Below, piece by piece: positions 10,608-19,868 of a DNA stretch of 64,000 nt. Positions within the stretch are counted from its first letter, which is position 1, and each line of letters begins with the position of its first letter. Location: assembly GCF_019285595.1 (NCBI RefSeq), contig NZ_CP079094.1, forward strand, positions 1,732,001 through 1,796,000, read 5' to 3'. Source of the DNA: Rickettsiella endosymbiont of Dermanyssus gallinae. GTDB taxonomy: Bacteria; Pseudomonadota; Gammaproteobacteria; Diplorickettsiales; Diplorickettsiaceae. The position numbers were made by a program, and so were the translations under genes. The notes beneath the pieces were generated by a model that did no database searches, had not been told where the DNA came from, and worked only from the letters and a program-made list of their open reading frames with translations.

Positions 10608-10876
10608 AAAACTAAGCTTTAGATCCTCTTTTATAAGACGAGGAAGAGGTAACTTATCAATTTTTTCAGCTTGAATAACATCCTTTCCAAATAAATTATC
10701 AAGCAAATTATATTTACTTAATTCATAGAGAGAAGCAGGAGGATTAGAATATTTAAGTAAATAGGCACGGGATATTTTATTATCTTGATAAAGCATCTTT
10801 AAAACAGCTGATTTACCTACATCTCTGATAATATTCTGCCCGCATGAAAATTCTTCTTGTCTAAGAAAATCTGGGT
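10596..10876 (-). pseudogene. C-terminal remnant of an unknown gene, cut off by the 247-bp repeat
   Basis: I do not recognise the family. The last 90-odd codons encode a close relative of the C-terminus of the neighbouring gene at 11069-11683: both have KxLYQDNKISRAYLLKYSN, then YNLxDNxFGK and IKEDLK. Homology stops exactly at 10876, the left edge of repeat copy A. The open frame continues to 11018 only because the repeat happens to lack stops there, so the ATG at 11018 belongs to the repeat and not to the gene. About 100 N-terminal residues are missing compared with the paralog. I treat it as a dead fragment left by a repeat-associated deletion or insertion. Confidence 0.8.
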
Positions 10877-11123
10877 CAAGTGAGTCGCTATGCTCCCGAA
10901 GAATTTCGGCCATCGTGTCCCCGAAATTCGTTCGCATGACGCGACTGAAATTAGGCCGCGATACGTCCTGCGTCCGGCACGCACTCACTCCTTCGGAGTT
11001 CATGCCCGTGCCTCCCACAAATGACTTTACGGCGTGATGCGTTTCCTGCTTCGCCCGTCAACGCACGCCTATCGCGGGCTCTTCGACTTCGCATTGCTTT
11101 CACAATGCTTTCCTGTCTCATCG
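10877..11123. repeat. 247-bp structured repeat, copy A
   Basis: Identical over all 247 bases to the copies at 36685 and 57731, in the same + orientation. G+C is 56% by count, well above the surrounding AT-rich DNA. It lies between the C-terminal remnant at 10596-10876 and the 3' end of the paralog at 11069-11683; the paralog's last 18 codons are read from the repeat. Predicted stems, in repeat coordinates, include 7-12/65-70, 25-33/45-53 (nine perfect pairs), 80-87/194-201, 100-105/131-136, 111-115/119-123, 155-159/189-193 with 163-167/184-188, and 215-220/227-232. No long protein-like frame runs through it. Confidence 0.95.
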
Positions 11124-11683
11124 TTTGACAAACTACACTTTAGGTCTTCCTTTATAGAAAGCGGTAAAGTCAATTCATCAATTTTTTTAGTTTGGATAGC
11201 ACCTTTTCCAAAAAAATTATCCATCAAATTATATCTCCCTAATTCATAGCGAGAAGCGGGATAATTAGAGTATTTAAGTAAATACGCACGGGATATTTTA
11301 TTATCCTGATAAAGCAGCTTTAAAATAGCGGGTTTATCTACCTCTTTGACAGTATTCTGCCAATGCGTAAATTGTTTTGGAGAAAGAAAACCTGGATAGT
11401 GGTTTTTATAATCTCTATACTCTCCATGTGAAAATACGATATCGGTGACATGTTCATTACATCGTACATCATCACCATAAGCGATAGCATTAACCTCATA
11501 TTTAGAAATAAGACAAACTGATAAGTTATGCCTATCTAAAATAATATTAGTTAAATTATATCCGAAATTGTTAAATAGCTTTGCTAGCGGTTGATTATAG
11601 CCATTACTAAACAAAGCCTCATGTCTAAACTCCAAGATTTGTAGTTCTTTGTTATAACTTATGGTGTAATTTAGGTTTGGCAT
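11069..11683 (-). CDS. Unknown protein, 3' end altered by the repeat
   Basis: I do not recognise this family. The gene-derived part is about 186 residues (11124-11683), starting MPNLNYTISYNKEL, with a mixed alpha/beta look and no signal peptide or membrane segment. Codons below 11124 (DETGKHCES and onward) come from repeat copy A, so the natural stop has been replaced and about 18 foreign residues added. The paralogous remnant to the left suggests the native protein ended only two or three residues after the insertion point, so the product may still work. The motif YQDNKISRAYLLKYSN is shared with the remnant. Tandem unknown paralogs in such bacteria are sometimes effector families; that is speculation here. 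Confidence 0.6.
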   Translation of the reverse strand: MPNLNYTISYNKELQILEFRHEALFSNGYNQPLAKLFNNFGYNLTNIILDRHNLSVCLISKYEVNAIAYGDDVRCNEHVTDIVFSHGEYRDYKNHYPGFLSPKQFTHWQNTVKEVDKPAILKLLYQDNKISRAYLLKYSNYPASRYELGRYNLMDNFFGKGAIQTKKIDELTLPLSIKEDLKCSLSNDETGKHCESNAKSKSPR

Positions 11684-11747
11684 TGGCTTCTCCTAATTAT
11701 CGCTATGCTAACTCACATTAATATATTATGAAAGGCTAATTACATAC

Positions 11748-13757
11748 ATGGCACTTATTCTCAGAATCGCTCTTTCAGTGCCGATAGCTCACTATTTTGA
11801 TTATTTAGCGCCTACTGATTTGCCTGATATTCCACTAAAAAAAGGACTACGGGTATTAGTTCCTTTTGGGAAGCAGGAAAAAGTAGGCTTTTTGGTTGAA
11901 GTCAGTGAAACTTCTGAATTACCTACCTCTCAATTAAAAACAGCCATCGCTATTCTCGACGCGCTACCACTTTTATCCGATGCTTTATTACATTTATTTG
12001 AATGGACAAGCCGCTATTATCACACGCCTTTAGGCGAAGTGTTTGCCAATGCTTTCCCAGCGTTATTGAGAAAATCCAAAAAAGGCAAACCCTTATCGCT
12101 CGCTGCTATACCATTAGAAAAAAATGATGATATTAAAATTAATTCAACCACCATCACATTAAACACTCATCAACTAGCCACTGTGGCCACAGTAACGCAA
12201 TCGCTCGGTCAATTTAAACCCTTTTTACTGCATGGCGTGACAGGAAGCGGCAAAACTGAGGTTTATCTTGAAATCATCGAAGCGGTACTCAAGCGAAAAG
12301 AACAAGTGTTGGTATTGCTACCTGAAATTGGCTTAACGCCGCAAATGTTAGCACGCTTTCAAGCACGTTTTGCGGTACCTTTAGTGTTATTTCACTCCGG
12401 ACTCACCGATAAACAACGTTTAAGGCATTGGCTATTAGCTAAAAGCGGCGATGCGGCGATTATTATGGGTACACGTTCTGCTTTATTTACTCCGCTTCAT
12501 CGCCCTGGTCTTATTATTATTGATGAAGAACATGATGCGTCGTTTAAACAACAAAAAGGATTACGCTATCATGCGCGTGATTTAGCATTGATGCGCGCTA
12601 AATTTGAAAACTGTCCTATTGTATTAGGATCAGCCACCGCTTCTTTAGAAAGTCTGGCCAATGCAAAACAAGAACGATATCATTTTTTATCATTACCAAA
12701 CCGTGCAGGCTGCGCTATTTTACCTAAACTTCGTTTTATTGATCTACGCCATCAAAAACTTGAGCAGGGATTTTCACCCCTACTATTACAAAGTATGGCG
12801 CAACATCTAAAAAATCAGAACCAAGTACTTTTATTTTTAAACCGTCGTGGTTTTGCACCACTGACGATTTGCCACGCCTGCGGATGGACAGCCAATTGCC
12901 CGCATTGCGATCAAACCATGACTTTTCACAAAAAGCCCGCGCATTTGCAGTGCCATTATTGTGGGTATCGTTGTCCGCTTACTACGCATTGTCCTGCTTG
13001 CAAAGAACCGCAGTTAGTCAGCTTAGGCCAAGGTACACAACGTTTGGAAGAAACCTTAAAAAAATATTTTCCTGGTGTTGGAATAGTACGACTTGATCGA
13101 GATAACACGCAAAAAAAAGGCAGCTTAGAGGATTTATTAAAAAATATACATCAAGGAAACAGTCAGATTTTAATCGGTACACAAATGTTAGCAAAAGGGC
13201 ACCACTTTCCTAATGTGACTCTGGTCGGTATTTTAGAAGCGGATGCTGGATTATTTAGCGCTGACTTTCGTGCTTTAGAACGAACAGGACAACTTATCAT
13301 GCAAGTAGCGGGTCGTGCCGGCCGTGCTGATAAACCGGGGGAAGTACTTATTCAAACCCATCATCCCGAACATCCTTTATTACTACAGCTGGTAAATCAA
13401 GGCTATTTGGATTTTAGTGAAAAATTACTGCAAGAAAGGCAAACAGCCATGTTACCGCCTTACAGCCATTTGGCATTAGTGCAGGCTGAGGCAATCACAT
13501 CGGATTATCCATTGGCATTTTTAAATGAAGTTAAACAACACGCAACCCAGCTACAAAGCAATGTAACCGTACTAGGTCCTATTCCTGCTTTATCACCACG
13601 TCGTGCGGGCTATTATCGCGCTCAGTTATTATTTCAAGCAAACAAACGTAATGATTTGCACAGTTTACTAAAACCATTAACAAAATTAATACCGGGGTTA
13701 ATCAATCATCGTCGCGTCAGATGGTCCCTGGATGTCGATCCACTCGAAATAATCTAG
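11748..13757 (+). CDS. priA: Primosomal helicase PriA
   Basis: 3'-to-5' DNA helicase that restarts stalled replication forks by loading the primosome. The product has 669 residues, somewhat shorter than the Escherichia coli protein. Visible are the N-terminal DNA-binding domain (YFDYLAP, RVLVPFG), Walker A GVTGSGKTEVYL (about 163), the DEEHD box (about 258), and a zinc domain with paired cysteines CHACGW, CPHC, CHYCGYRCP and CPAC (about 375-420). Helicase motifs QMLAKGHHFPNVTLVG and QVAGRAGR follow. The gene ends 5 bp from the convergent outer-membrane protein gene. Confidence 0.96.
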   Translation: MALILRIALSVPIAHYFDYLAPTDLPDIPLKKGLRVLVPFGKQEKVGFLVEVSETSELPTSQLKTAIAILDALPLLSDALLHLFEWTSRYYHTPLGEVFANAFPALLRKSKKGKPLSLAAIPLEKNDDIKINSTTITLNTHQLATVATVTQSLGQFKPFLLHGVTGSGKTEVYLEIIEAVLKRKEQVLVLLPEIGLTPQMLARFQARFAVPLVLFHSGLTDKQRLRHWLLAKSGDAAIIMGTRSALFTPLHRPGLIIIDEEHDASFKQQKGLRYHARDLALMRAKFENCPIVLGSATASLESLANAKQERYHFLSLPNRAGCAILPKLRFIDLRHQKLEQGFSPLLLQSMAQHLKNQNQVLLFLNRRGFAPLTICHACGWTANCPHCDQTMTFHKKPAHLQCHYCGYRCPLTTHCPACKEPQLVSLGQGTQRLEETLKKYFPGVGIVRLDRDNTQKKGSLEDLLKNIHQGNSQILIGTQMLAKGHHFPNVTLVGILEADAGLFSADFRALERTGQLIMQVAGRAGRADKPGEVLIQTHHPEHPLLLQLVNQGYLDFSEKLLQERQTAMLPPYSHLALVQAEAITSDYPLAFLNEVKQHATQLQSNVTVLGPIPALSPRRAGYYRAQLLFQANKRNDLHSLLKPLTKLIPGLINHRRVRWSLDVDPLEII

Positions 13758-13762
13758 CAAAA

Positions 13763-14539
13763 TCAAGCAAAAAGATAACGCGCCTTTAAGTAAAAGCTAT
13801 TCGCATGCAAACTGGCATTTTTCAATTCGCCCAGAGAAAATCCAGGTCCAAGCTCATTTGCAAATACCTTATTTATCTTATTTTTTCCAAAATCATCAAA
13901 GAAGTAACCTAAACTTAGCCAAAAATCATCTTTTACAATGAAATCTATACCTGCACCAAAACTATAGCTAAAATCACCTGTGTGCGTCGTAGAACCCGCT
14001 AATTGGTTTGCAAAATCAGGTGCATTGATAAATAACTGACTAATTCTATTAAAGGAAGCCCCCATACCAGCGGTAAGATACGGCATGAATCTTTTCCATT
14101 TATAGATATCCGCTTTCGTCATAATAAGCCAACTTTCCTGTTGCATCCGGTAAGTATAATTAGTGATCCCTACTGGCGCTGTATTCGAGATCCCAGCTAC
14201 ATTAACCGGAGCAGTATAGCGATGCTGCAGACCTACATTTAAATAAGGAAACCATTGAGAATCCTGCGTCCATTGGTAGCCTAAACCTATAAAGAAAAAG
14301 GGTGTGCTGTAAGAAATAAGCGTATTAAGATTGCCGAGAATCAATCCGTTATTCTCTAAAAAACTGTTACTACTCGCAAAATCATAGGTTTTACCTACAC
14401 CTAAATCAAAATACAAACGGTGAGGATGATGATAATGTGGTTTGACACAACACGGAACGGGTGCGGCGTAAAGCAAAGCCGGCGCAAAACACAAAAACAC
14501 GCCCAGCACTAACGCACTGACTACTTTAAAAAAACTCAT
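13763..14539 (-). CDS. Outer-membrane beta-barrel protein
   Basis: A 258-residue protein with a clear signal peptide (a hydrophobic VVSALVLGVFLCFAPALLYA stretch). The rest alternates hydrophobic and polar residues as in a small eight-stranded barrel, with segments such as YFDLGVGKTYDF, FFIGLGYQWTQD, PYLTAGMGASFNR and LSLGYFFDDFGKN. It ends YLKARYLFA, close to the aromatic terminus expected of a barrel, although the last residue is Ala. It resembles the opacity-protein or OmpA-like barrel families found in Legionellales, but I cannot name an orthologue. It stands alone between priA and sdaA. Confidence 0.75.
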   Translation of the reverse strand: MSFFKVVSALVLGVFLCFAPALLYAAPVPCCVKPHYHHPHRLYFDLGVGKTYDFASSNSFLENNGLILGNLNTLISYSTPFFFIGLGYQWTQDSQWFPYLNVGLQHRYTAPVNVAGISNTAPVGITNYTYRMQQESWLIMTKADIYKWKRFMPYLTAGMGASFNRISQLFINAPDFANQLAGSTTHTGDFSYSFGAGIDFIVKDDFWLSLGYFFDDFGKNKINKVFANELGPGFSLGELKNASLHANSFYLKARYLFA

Positions 14540-14650
14540 GCTACTTCCCTGTTTATCTATTACCCAAACAAACTAAATATAGCTTAAAAAGCCATATTTG
14601 CTATTTGTGCATAAAAATACTTTCAAAAAATGCAAGAGCGAAGAATATAA

Positions 14651-16024
14651 TCAACGTTCTGTTATATTTACTGCTAATGATTTAGCCAATCCACCTAAGG
14701 AAGTTTCTTTATAAATGCTCATCATGTCCTTTCCTGTTACAAACATGGTTTCAATGACTTTATCTAAAGAAACCTTTTTATTTTTACCATCTTCCATTAA
14801 TGCTAAATAGGCCAGTTTAATTGCTTTTTCTGCACCCACACCATTACGTTCAATACAGGGAATTTGCACTAAACCAGCAACAGGATCACACGTCATTCCT
14901 AAATGATGTTCCATCGCCATTTCTGCAGCATTCTCGGTTTGCTCTAAGGTGCCTCCTAACACGGCTGTCAAAGCGCCTGCCGCCATAGAACAAGCTACGC
15001 CGACTTCGCCCTGACAACCGACTTCGGCACCTGATATGGACGCATTGGTTTTATATAATAAGGCAATAGCACCGGCTGTTAATAAAAAATCAGCGATCGT
15101 TTTTTCGCTAACGTCTTCATAGAAATGACGATAATAAGTCAGCACGGCCGGAACAATACCTGCTGCACCATTAGTGGGTGCGGTTACAATACGACCACCC
15201 GCTGCATTTTCCTCATTCACCGCCATGGCATAGACCGTAGGCCATAAAAAAGAACCCGTCACTGTAGGCGATTTCGGTGTTTCTTTATTCTTTAGTTTTT
15301 TATAAAGTTCTGGTGCGCGGCGCTTAACCTGAAGTCCACCCGGTAGAATTCCATCAGCATGGCACCCTTTTTCTACGCAGTCTTGCATAATATTAGCAAT
15401 GGCTAACAGATCCGCACGGCACTCTCTATCTGGCGCAAGCGCTTGCTCATTGGCAAGCATAATGTCGGCGATGGTTAATCCGTGTTCCTTACACAAACTA
15501 AAAAGCGCTTTAGCATTATTAAAAGGATAAGGGACTTTAACGGATGGCGATGGTTTTCCAAATTGTTGCTCAGTCACAATAAAACCACCACCGATTGAAT
15601 AATAAACTTGGCTTTTTAATGACCCGCCTTCCGCATCAAACGCAGTAAATCGCATTCCATTGGTATGTAAAGGCAATAGCTCTTTTTGGTGGAATAAAAA
15701 ATCGCTTTGCTCGGAAAAAGGAATGATTTTTTTTCCGCCTAGATTAATCTGCCGCTGCGCTAGAATTTGTTGGATGCACTCAGGCAATTTTTCAGGAATA
15801 ACTTTATCAGGCAAATTCCCTTCTAGACCACTTAAGATAGCGCTATCGGTAGCATGGCCACGGCCCGTTAAAGCAAGGCTGCCATAGAGATCGACTTGTA
15901 CTCTTTGTACTTGATCCAAGGGCAGACCACTAACAAACTCATAGGCCGCCTTCATAGGCCCTACGGTATGGGAGCTTGACGGGCCAATACCAACCGAAAA
16001 CAAATCAAAAATACTAACCGTCAT
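14651..16024 (-). CDS. sdaA: L-serine ammonia-lyase, iron-sulfur type
   Basis: Deaminates L-serine to pyruvate and ammonia with a [4Fe-4S] cluster, in the cytoplasm. The 457-residue single-chain form contains the N-terminal beta domain ([19 protein letters not shown]) and the alpha domain with cluster cysteines in [15 protein letters not shown] and [18 protein letters not shown]. The motif [14 protein letters not shown] is also present. Serine is a main carbon source for Legionella and relatives, which fits the inferred lifestyle. It is preceded by a short AT-rich gap and not obviously in an operon. Confidence 0.96.
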   Translation of the reverse strand: MTVSIFDLFSVGIGPSSSHTVGPMKAAYEFVSGLPLDQVQRVQVDLYGSLALTGRGHATDSAILSGLEGNLPDKVIPEKLPECIQQILAQRQINLGGKKIIPFSEQSDFLFHQKELLPLHTNGMRFTAFDAEGGSLKSQVYYSIGGGFIVTEQQFGKPSPSVKVPYPFNNAKALFSLCKEHGLTIADIMLANEQALAPDRECRADLLAIANIMQDCVEKGCHADGILPGGLQVKRRAPELYKKLKNKETPKSPTVTGSFLWPTVYAMAVNEENAAGGRIVTAPTNGAAGIVPAVLTYYRHFYEDVSEKTIADFLLTAGAIALLYKTNASISGAEVGCQGEVGVACSMAAGALTAVLGGTLEQTENAAEMAMEHHLGMTCDPVAGLVQIPCIERNGVGAEKAIKLAYLALMEDGKNKKVSLDKVIETMFVTGKDMMSIYKETSLGGLAKSLAVNITER

Positions 16025-16096
16025 AAATGCTTCCTCTCATTGTTTTAGGCTTATTCTAGCCCTTTTATTCGTGAAAGAAAGCCTTTATTAAGTCGG

Positions 16097-17422
16097 CTAT
16101 GAGCGCAAAGAAGTTGTTTGAATGTTTATACCCGTCGCTTCACTGATCGTTTCACGGATGGTAGCTAAGTTCGGAATTGAAGCGCTCCTTAATTTAGGCT
16201 TAAAAATTAAGTTAGCTGAGCTAATCGCATCGGCCACAGAAACCACAACACTATGACGTCTGGTTAGTTTACTCACTTGCCCTACCTTCTCTGCAGGACT
16301 TAATACGTTCTGATTAAGATTAACGTCAGCTTGATTTTCAGCTTTGGTTTTCTCTATTACATTCGTTTTTTCCATGTCAGTCGTCTCCGTTTTTGTTGCG
16401 CTATTAGAAGGACGCATAATACCATCTATCACACGGCCTATCCTCGAAAAAAGTGCCGCAATGACACTCGTACTGGTAATCGTGATCATAAAAAGTGTGG
16501 CGCACACCGCAATCGGTGCCGCTGCCAAACCACCTGTCAATGCTAAACCGGTAATAATAGCCAGTGTTAATAAACATCCCGTTACTAAACCTAAAAAAGC
16601 ACCTCTGTATTCACGTTTACGTGCTTCTATACGCTCATTTAGCAGCTCATCCTTAACACCTAAACCCTGATACTTTAAAAAACAATACGCCTTAGAAAAG
16701 TAGTCAAAAAAAGAAGCGGTTGTGCTTGTAATACTTAAAGCAAATGCCAAAGAAAAAAGCACTTTATGTAACACAAAGAGATCAAAAAAAGCTTTACTAA
16801 TACCCGCTACAGCCACAAAAGGCAAAGTACCTGTGGTAGCTAAAATTACAATTAAACTTAAGGAAGCCAATAACCCCAAAATAGTCCCAAACAAAATGGC
16901 TTTCTTTTCTTGCTGTAATCGTGTGCCATCTATGGAACTGCCTAATCGATTAAACAAACCACCCAAGGCACAGACATAGCCTAATATAAAGAGAATATAT
17001 GCAAAGTAAGAAAATACATTTAAAAAAGGTACTGCCGCATGTAAAGCAATGAAAGCAATGGCAAGCCCCATCCCCAATAACATACCTACGGGTGTAAACC
17101 GCTTTTCTTGGAGGCCTATACGTCTACTCATCAGCGCTTCTGTATTTAAGAGTGTGGCAACCTTTGTTTTTTGCCCATCTTCTGTTGCCTGTGCCGTCAA
17201 TAAATTTAACAACCGGCCTATATAGGCACCACCCGCTATAAAGCTAGAATATTCTGCGGGAACACTAAGCAAATTTAAAAACCACTCTGATTCGAGTAGT
17301 CCCGGCGTAACAATCAGTAATGGTATCAATAAAGAGAGTCCCAACATTGAAACTGCCCCAATCGCTAAACGCTCATTATCGAGCTTGCTTAATTTTTCTT
17401 TAACTGTGTCTAATATTGACAA
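16097..17422 (-). CDS. Multi-spanning membrane protein of unknown function
   Basis: I do not recognise this 441-residue protein. The first 330 residues contain about eight to ten hydrophobic segments arranged as two similar blocks, each with a cytosolic-looking link rich in charged residues (RRIGLQEKRFTPVG; ERIEARKREYRGAF). Both blocks are followed by Gly- and Ala-rich helices, which suggests an internal duplication. The last 110 residues are polar and soluble. The start MSILDTVKEKLSKLDNER is amphipathic with no cleavable signal. In an intracellular pathogen such a protein could be an integral effector or an inner-membrane protein; the sequence does not decide. Confidence 0.7.
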   Translation of the reverse strand: MSILDTVKEKLSKLDNERLAIGAVSMLGLSLLIPLLIVTPGLLESEWFLNLLSVPAEYSSFIAGGAYIGRLLNLLTAQATEDGQKTKVATLLNTEALMSRRIGLQEKRFTPVGMLLGMGLAIAFIALHAAVPFLNVFSYFAYILFILGYVCALGGLFNRLGSSIDGTRLQQEKKAILFGTILGLLASLSLIVILATTGTLPFVAVAGISKAFFDLFVLHKVLFSLAFALSITSTTASFFDYFSKAYCFLKYQGLGVKDELLNERIEARKREYRGAFLGLVTGCLLTLAIITGLALTGGLAAAPIAVCATLFMITITSTSVIAALFSRIGRVIDGIMRPSNSATKTETTDMEKTNVIEKTKAENQADVNLNQNVLSPAEKVGQVSKLTRRHSVVVSVADAISSANLIFKPKLRSASIPNLATIRETISEATGINIQTTSLRS

Positions 17423-17519
17423 ACAAAGGCCTCAACTATTCTTTAAAAAAATACATTCAATTAAGCATAGTTATTTAAACTTAAATAAATATGAAATTGG
17501 CTCAGAACATTGTGCTTAG

Positions 17520-17948
17520 TTAAATATTGTTTGTATTAGAATTGGATAGATAATGAGAAAGCAATTGATAGACTTCAGAAACTTTTTCTTGATAACGGTA
17601 ATTTAAAGTCGCTGTATGCGAATGATAACCGCCTATACCGCGCCAAGTTGTAGACGCATTCGCTATATTTTGACTTAGAATCCATGTGCCTACCATCACA
17701 TTCGCACAAGGATCGTATTGCAGTTGCTGCTTGGTATAACCATACTGCTGAATCTTTGCCAACCAAATAGAATTAATTTGCATGGGACCATAATCAAAGC
17801 TGCCATTTTTATTAGGCGATGCTAAACCGACACGTCCGCCTTCTATCGCCAAAATAGAAAGAATTAACTTTGCTGGAACATGATATATCACAGCCGCTTG
17901 GTTAATGCATTCAATGGGAACGCCATGAATTTCTAATGCGCTTATCAT
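17520..17948 (-). CDS. Small lytic transglycosylase (SLT domain)
   Basis: A 142-residue protein that is almost entirely an SLT lysozyme-like domain: catalytic Glu in ILAIEGGRVG, then the family motif DYGPMQINSIWL, and later GIGGYHS. It should cleave glycan strands of peptidoglycan, as the VirB1/IagB group does for secretion machines. No signal peptide is visible, which is odd for a periplasmic enzyme. Its ATG overlaps the permease stop (ATGA at 17945-17948), so it is probably translationally coupled to that gene. It lies outside the prophage, so it is unlikely to be the phage endolysin. Confidence 0.82.
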   Translation of the reverse strand: MISALEIHGVPIECINQAAVIYHVPAKLILSILAIEGGRVGLASPNKNGSFDYGPMQINSIWLAKIQQYGYTKQQLQYDPCANVMVGTWILSQNIANASTTWRGIGGYHSHTATLNYRYQEKVSEVYQLLSHYLSNSNTNNI

Positions 17949-19339
17949 CAGTTTAAACAGCCTTGGGCTTTAGCTACAAAATAAGGCGGTATACAAAACA
18001 ATAAAACACCCGCTATTAAAATAACATCAAATTTCAAAACACTGCCTAATGCAACACCTACCGGCGGAAAAAAACCAATCGTAAACGTCACTATACAGGC
18101 AAATAAGCCCAAACCAGTGACTATCCAAATACCTAACTTTCCTCCAGGAATACGATAAACTCTAGATTGACACCCTGGTTTATAACGCAAGCGCAAGGCC
18201 GCTAAAAATAAAATAATATAAAATAAGACCGCCAATTGCGCTGTCATCACACTTAACAGCCAATACGCTTCATTCACGGTAGGAATCAATATAAAGAGGC
18301 TTGTTAACAAAGAAACTAAAAAGCCTTGCAACAATAATAAATTAACTGGCGCACCAAAACGATTGAGTTTTAACAACCATCGTAAGCCTTCTATTTTGCT
18401 TTCAAAACTAGCAATCAACAGCCCACGTGTCGGCCCTATTACCCAGGTTGATACACTACATAAGCTACCAATAATAATCAGTGCAATCATTATCGGAATA
18501 AAGAAATTTAAATGATAATTTGTAAAGAACAGCACATAGGCGTCCGTTAACCCCGACAATATATTTAATTGCGATGCGGGAACAATTAAAGCAATCGATA
18601 AAGAACCTAACACCAGTGTTAGCAAAATGAGCCCTGCAGACCAAAATAAAGCACACGGATAATCTTTTTGTGGGTTGCGCACATCACCGGCATGCACCGC
18701 AGACATTTCTAAACCCATCAAACCAAAAAGAATGGTTGTTAAAAAAGCAATATTATTAAAATCTTTTAAATTCGGTAATAACGCCTGTGTAGAAAAATGA
18801 ATCGCAAGCGGATTCGCGCCTTTAATCCAAAAAATAGCTAATGCAATCATAAAAAGCATGGGGATTAAGGTGCCAATCAATGCCCCAAGGCTGCTAAGCC
18901 AGCTAGAAACCCGTAAACCCAAACAACTTAAGCCAGTAACAGACCACCAAATAGCTAATACCAACCCTAAAACAAATCCTTTATGCTGAACTAATTGAGG
19001 ATTAAATAAATATGCAACTGCAGCAATAACAAAAGCTAATATCGTCGGATACCAAACGACGTTATAAATCCATTGTAACCAGATGGCAAACCAACCCCAG
19101 CGTGCACCAAAAGCGGTACGAATCCAAATATAAGCACCACCCGTACTTGACCAAGCCGTTGCAAGTTCCGCCGTAATAAGCGCTGTGGGAATAAAAAAGA
19201 AAACTGCTGCCAATAAATAAAAAAAGATCAGCGAATAACCAAATTGAGCGGCCACGGGTAAGGAGCGTAAACTATCCACAGCAATAACATTCATCATTGC
19301 TAAACTAAAAACGCCCAGTGGTTTAATTGCGGTCTTCAT
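17948..19339 (-). CDS. APC-superfamily amino-acid permease
   Basis: Inner-membrane amino-acid transporter, about 463 residues and twelve helices, of the APC superfamily, resembling the glutamate/GABA antiporter branch. Family features are the first-helix FSLAMMNVIAVDSLRSLP, GGAYIWIRTAFG and GLEMSAVHAGDVRNPQKDYP. The frame is open to 19378, but I choose the ATG at 19339 because the extra 13 residues would overlap lspA and MKTAIKPLGVFSLAMMN is a normal permease start. It lies between lspA upstream and the coupled transglycosylase downstream. The substrate is not determinable from sequence. Confidence 0.88.
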   Translation of the reverse strand: MKTAIKPLGVFSLAMMNVIAVDSLRSLPVAAQFGYSLIFFYLLAAVFFFIPTALITAELATAWSSTGGAYIWIRTAFGARWGWFAIWLQWIYNVVWYPTILAFVIAAVAYLFNPQLVQHKGFVLGLVLAIWWSVTGLSCLGLRVSSWLSSLGALIGTLIPMLFMIALAIFWIKGANPLAIHFSTQALLPNLKDFNNIAFLTTILFGLMGLEMSAVHAGDVRNPQKDYPCALFWSAGLILLTLVLGSLSIALIVPASQLNILSGLTDAYVLFFTNYHLNFFIPIMIALIIIGSLCSVSTWVIGPTRGLLIASFESKIEGLRWLLKLNRFGAPVNLLLLQGFLVSLLTSLFILIPTVNEAYWLLSVMTAQLAVLFYIILFLAALRLRYKPGCQSRVYRIPGGKLGIWIVTGLGLFACIVTFTIGFFPPVGVALGSVLKFDVILIAGVLLFCIPPYFVAKAQGCLN

Positions 19340-19346
19340 TGGCCAA

Positions 19347-19829
19347 TTATTTTTTTCCGGACTTCTTATAACTGGCAATTACCCACATAACAGCACCGAT
19401 TGAAATCGCCATATCAGCGACATTAAAAGTAGCAAAGTGCCAATAGCCAATACAAAAGTCGATAAAATCAACTACGTATCCTAAGGTTAAACGATCATAA
19501 AGATTGCCGATCGCGCCACCTATAATCAGTGCGATAGCACAACCTACCCATTTAGAAACCCCGCCACGATACAATAAGCGCATTAAATAAAGACTAACGC
19601 CTAAACTAATCGCCACAAATAACCAACGTTGCCAACCATCTGCCCAACCTAAAAAGCTAAACGCCGCGCCTGGATTGTGTGTCAAAATAAAATTTAAACA
19701 AGGAAATACCGGAATAATACTCGAAGGATCTAGCCAATAGCTCATCCATGCCTTAGTGACATAATCGAACACAATCACCAAAGCACTCAACCAAAGCCAA
19801 GCAAGTTGGCTTGTTTTTCTATTTTTCAT
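19347..19829 (-). CDS. lspA: Lipoprotein signal peptidase
   Basis: Aspartic protease of the inner membrane that removes signal peptides from prolipoproteins after lipid attachment. The 160-residue product has four helices and the catalytic motifs NPGAAFSFL, GAIGNLYDRL and YVVDFIDF, whose Asp residues form the dyad. It follows ileS by about 40 bp on the same strand, the widespread ileS-lspA arrangement. It is the target family of globomycin. Confidence 0.97.
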   Translation of the reverse strand: MKNRKTSQLAWLWLSALVIVFDYVTKAWMSYWLDPSSIIPVFPCLNFILTHNPGAAFSFLGWADGWQRWLFVAISLGVSLYLMRLLYRGGVSKWVGCAIALIIGGAIGNLYDRLTLGYVVDFIDFCIGYWHFATFNVADMAISIGAVMWVIASYKKSGKK

Positions 19830-19868
19830 AATATTTTATTTTAAAAAGGATACTATTTTTTACATAGC

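Noticed and set aside
17520-17948. SLT protein as the prophage endolysin
   Set aside because: It lies about 5.4 kb outside attL and is coupled to a chromosomal permease.
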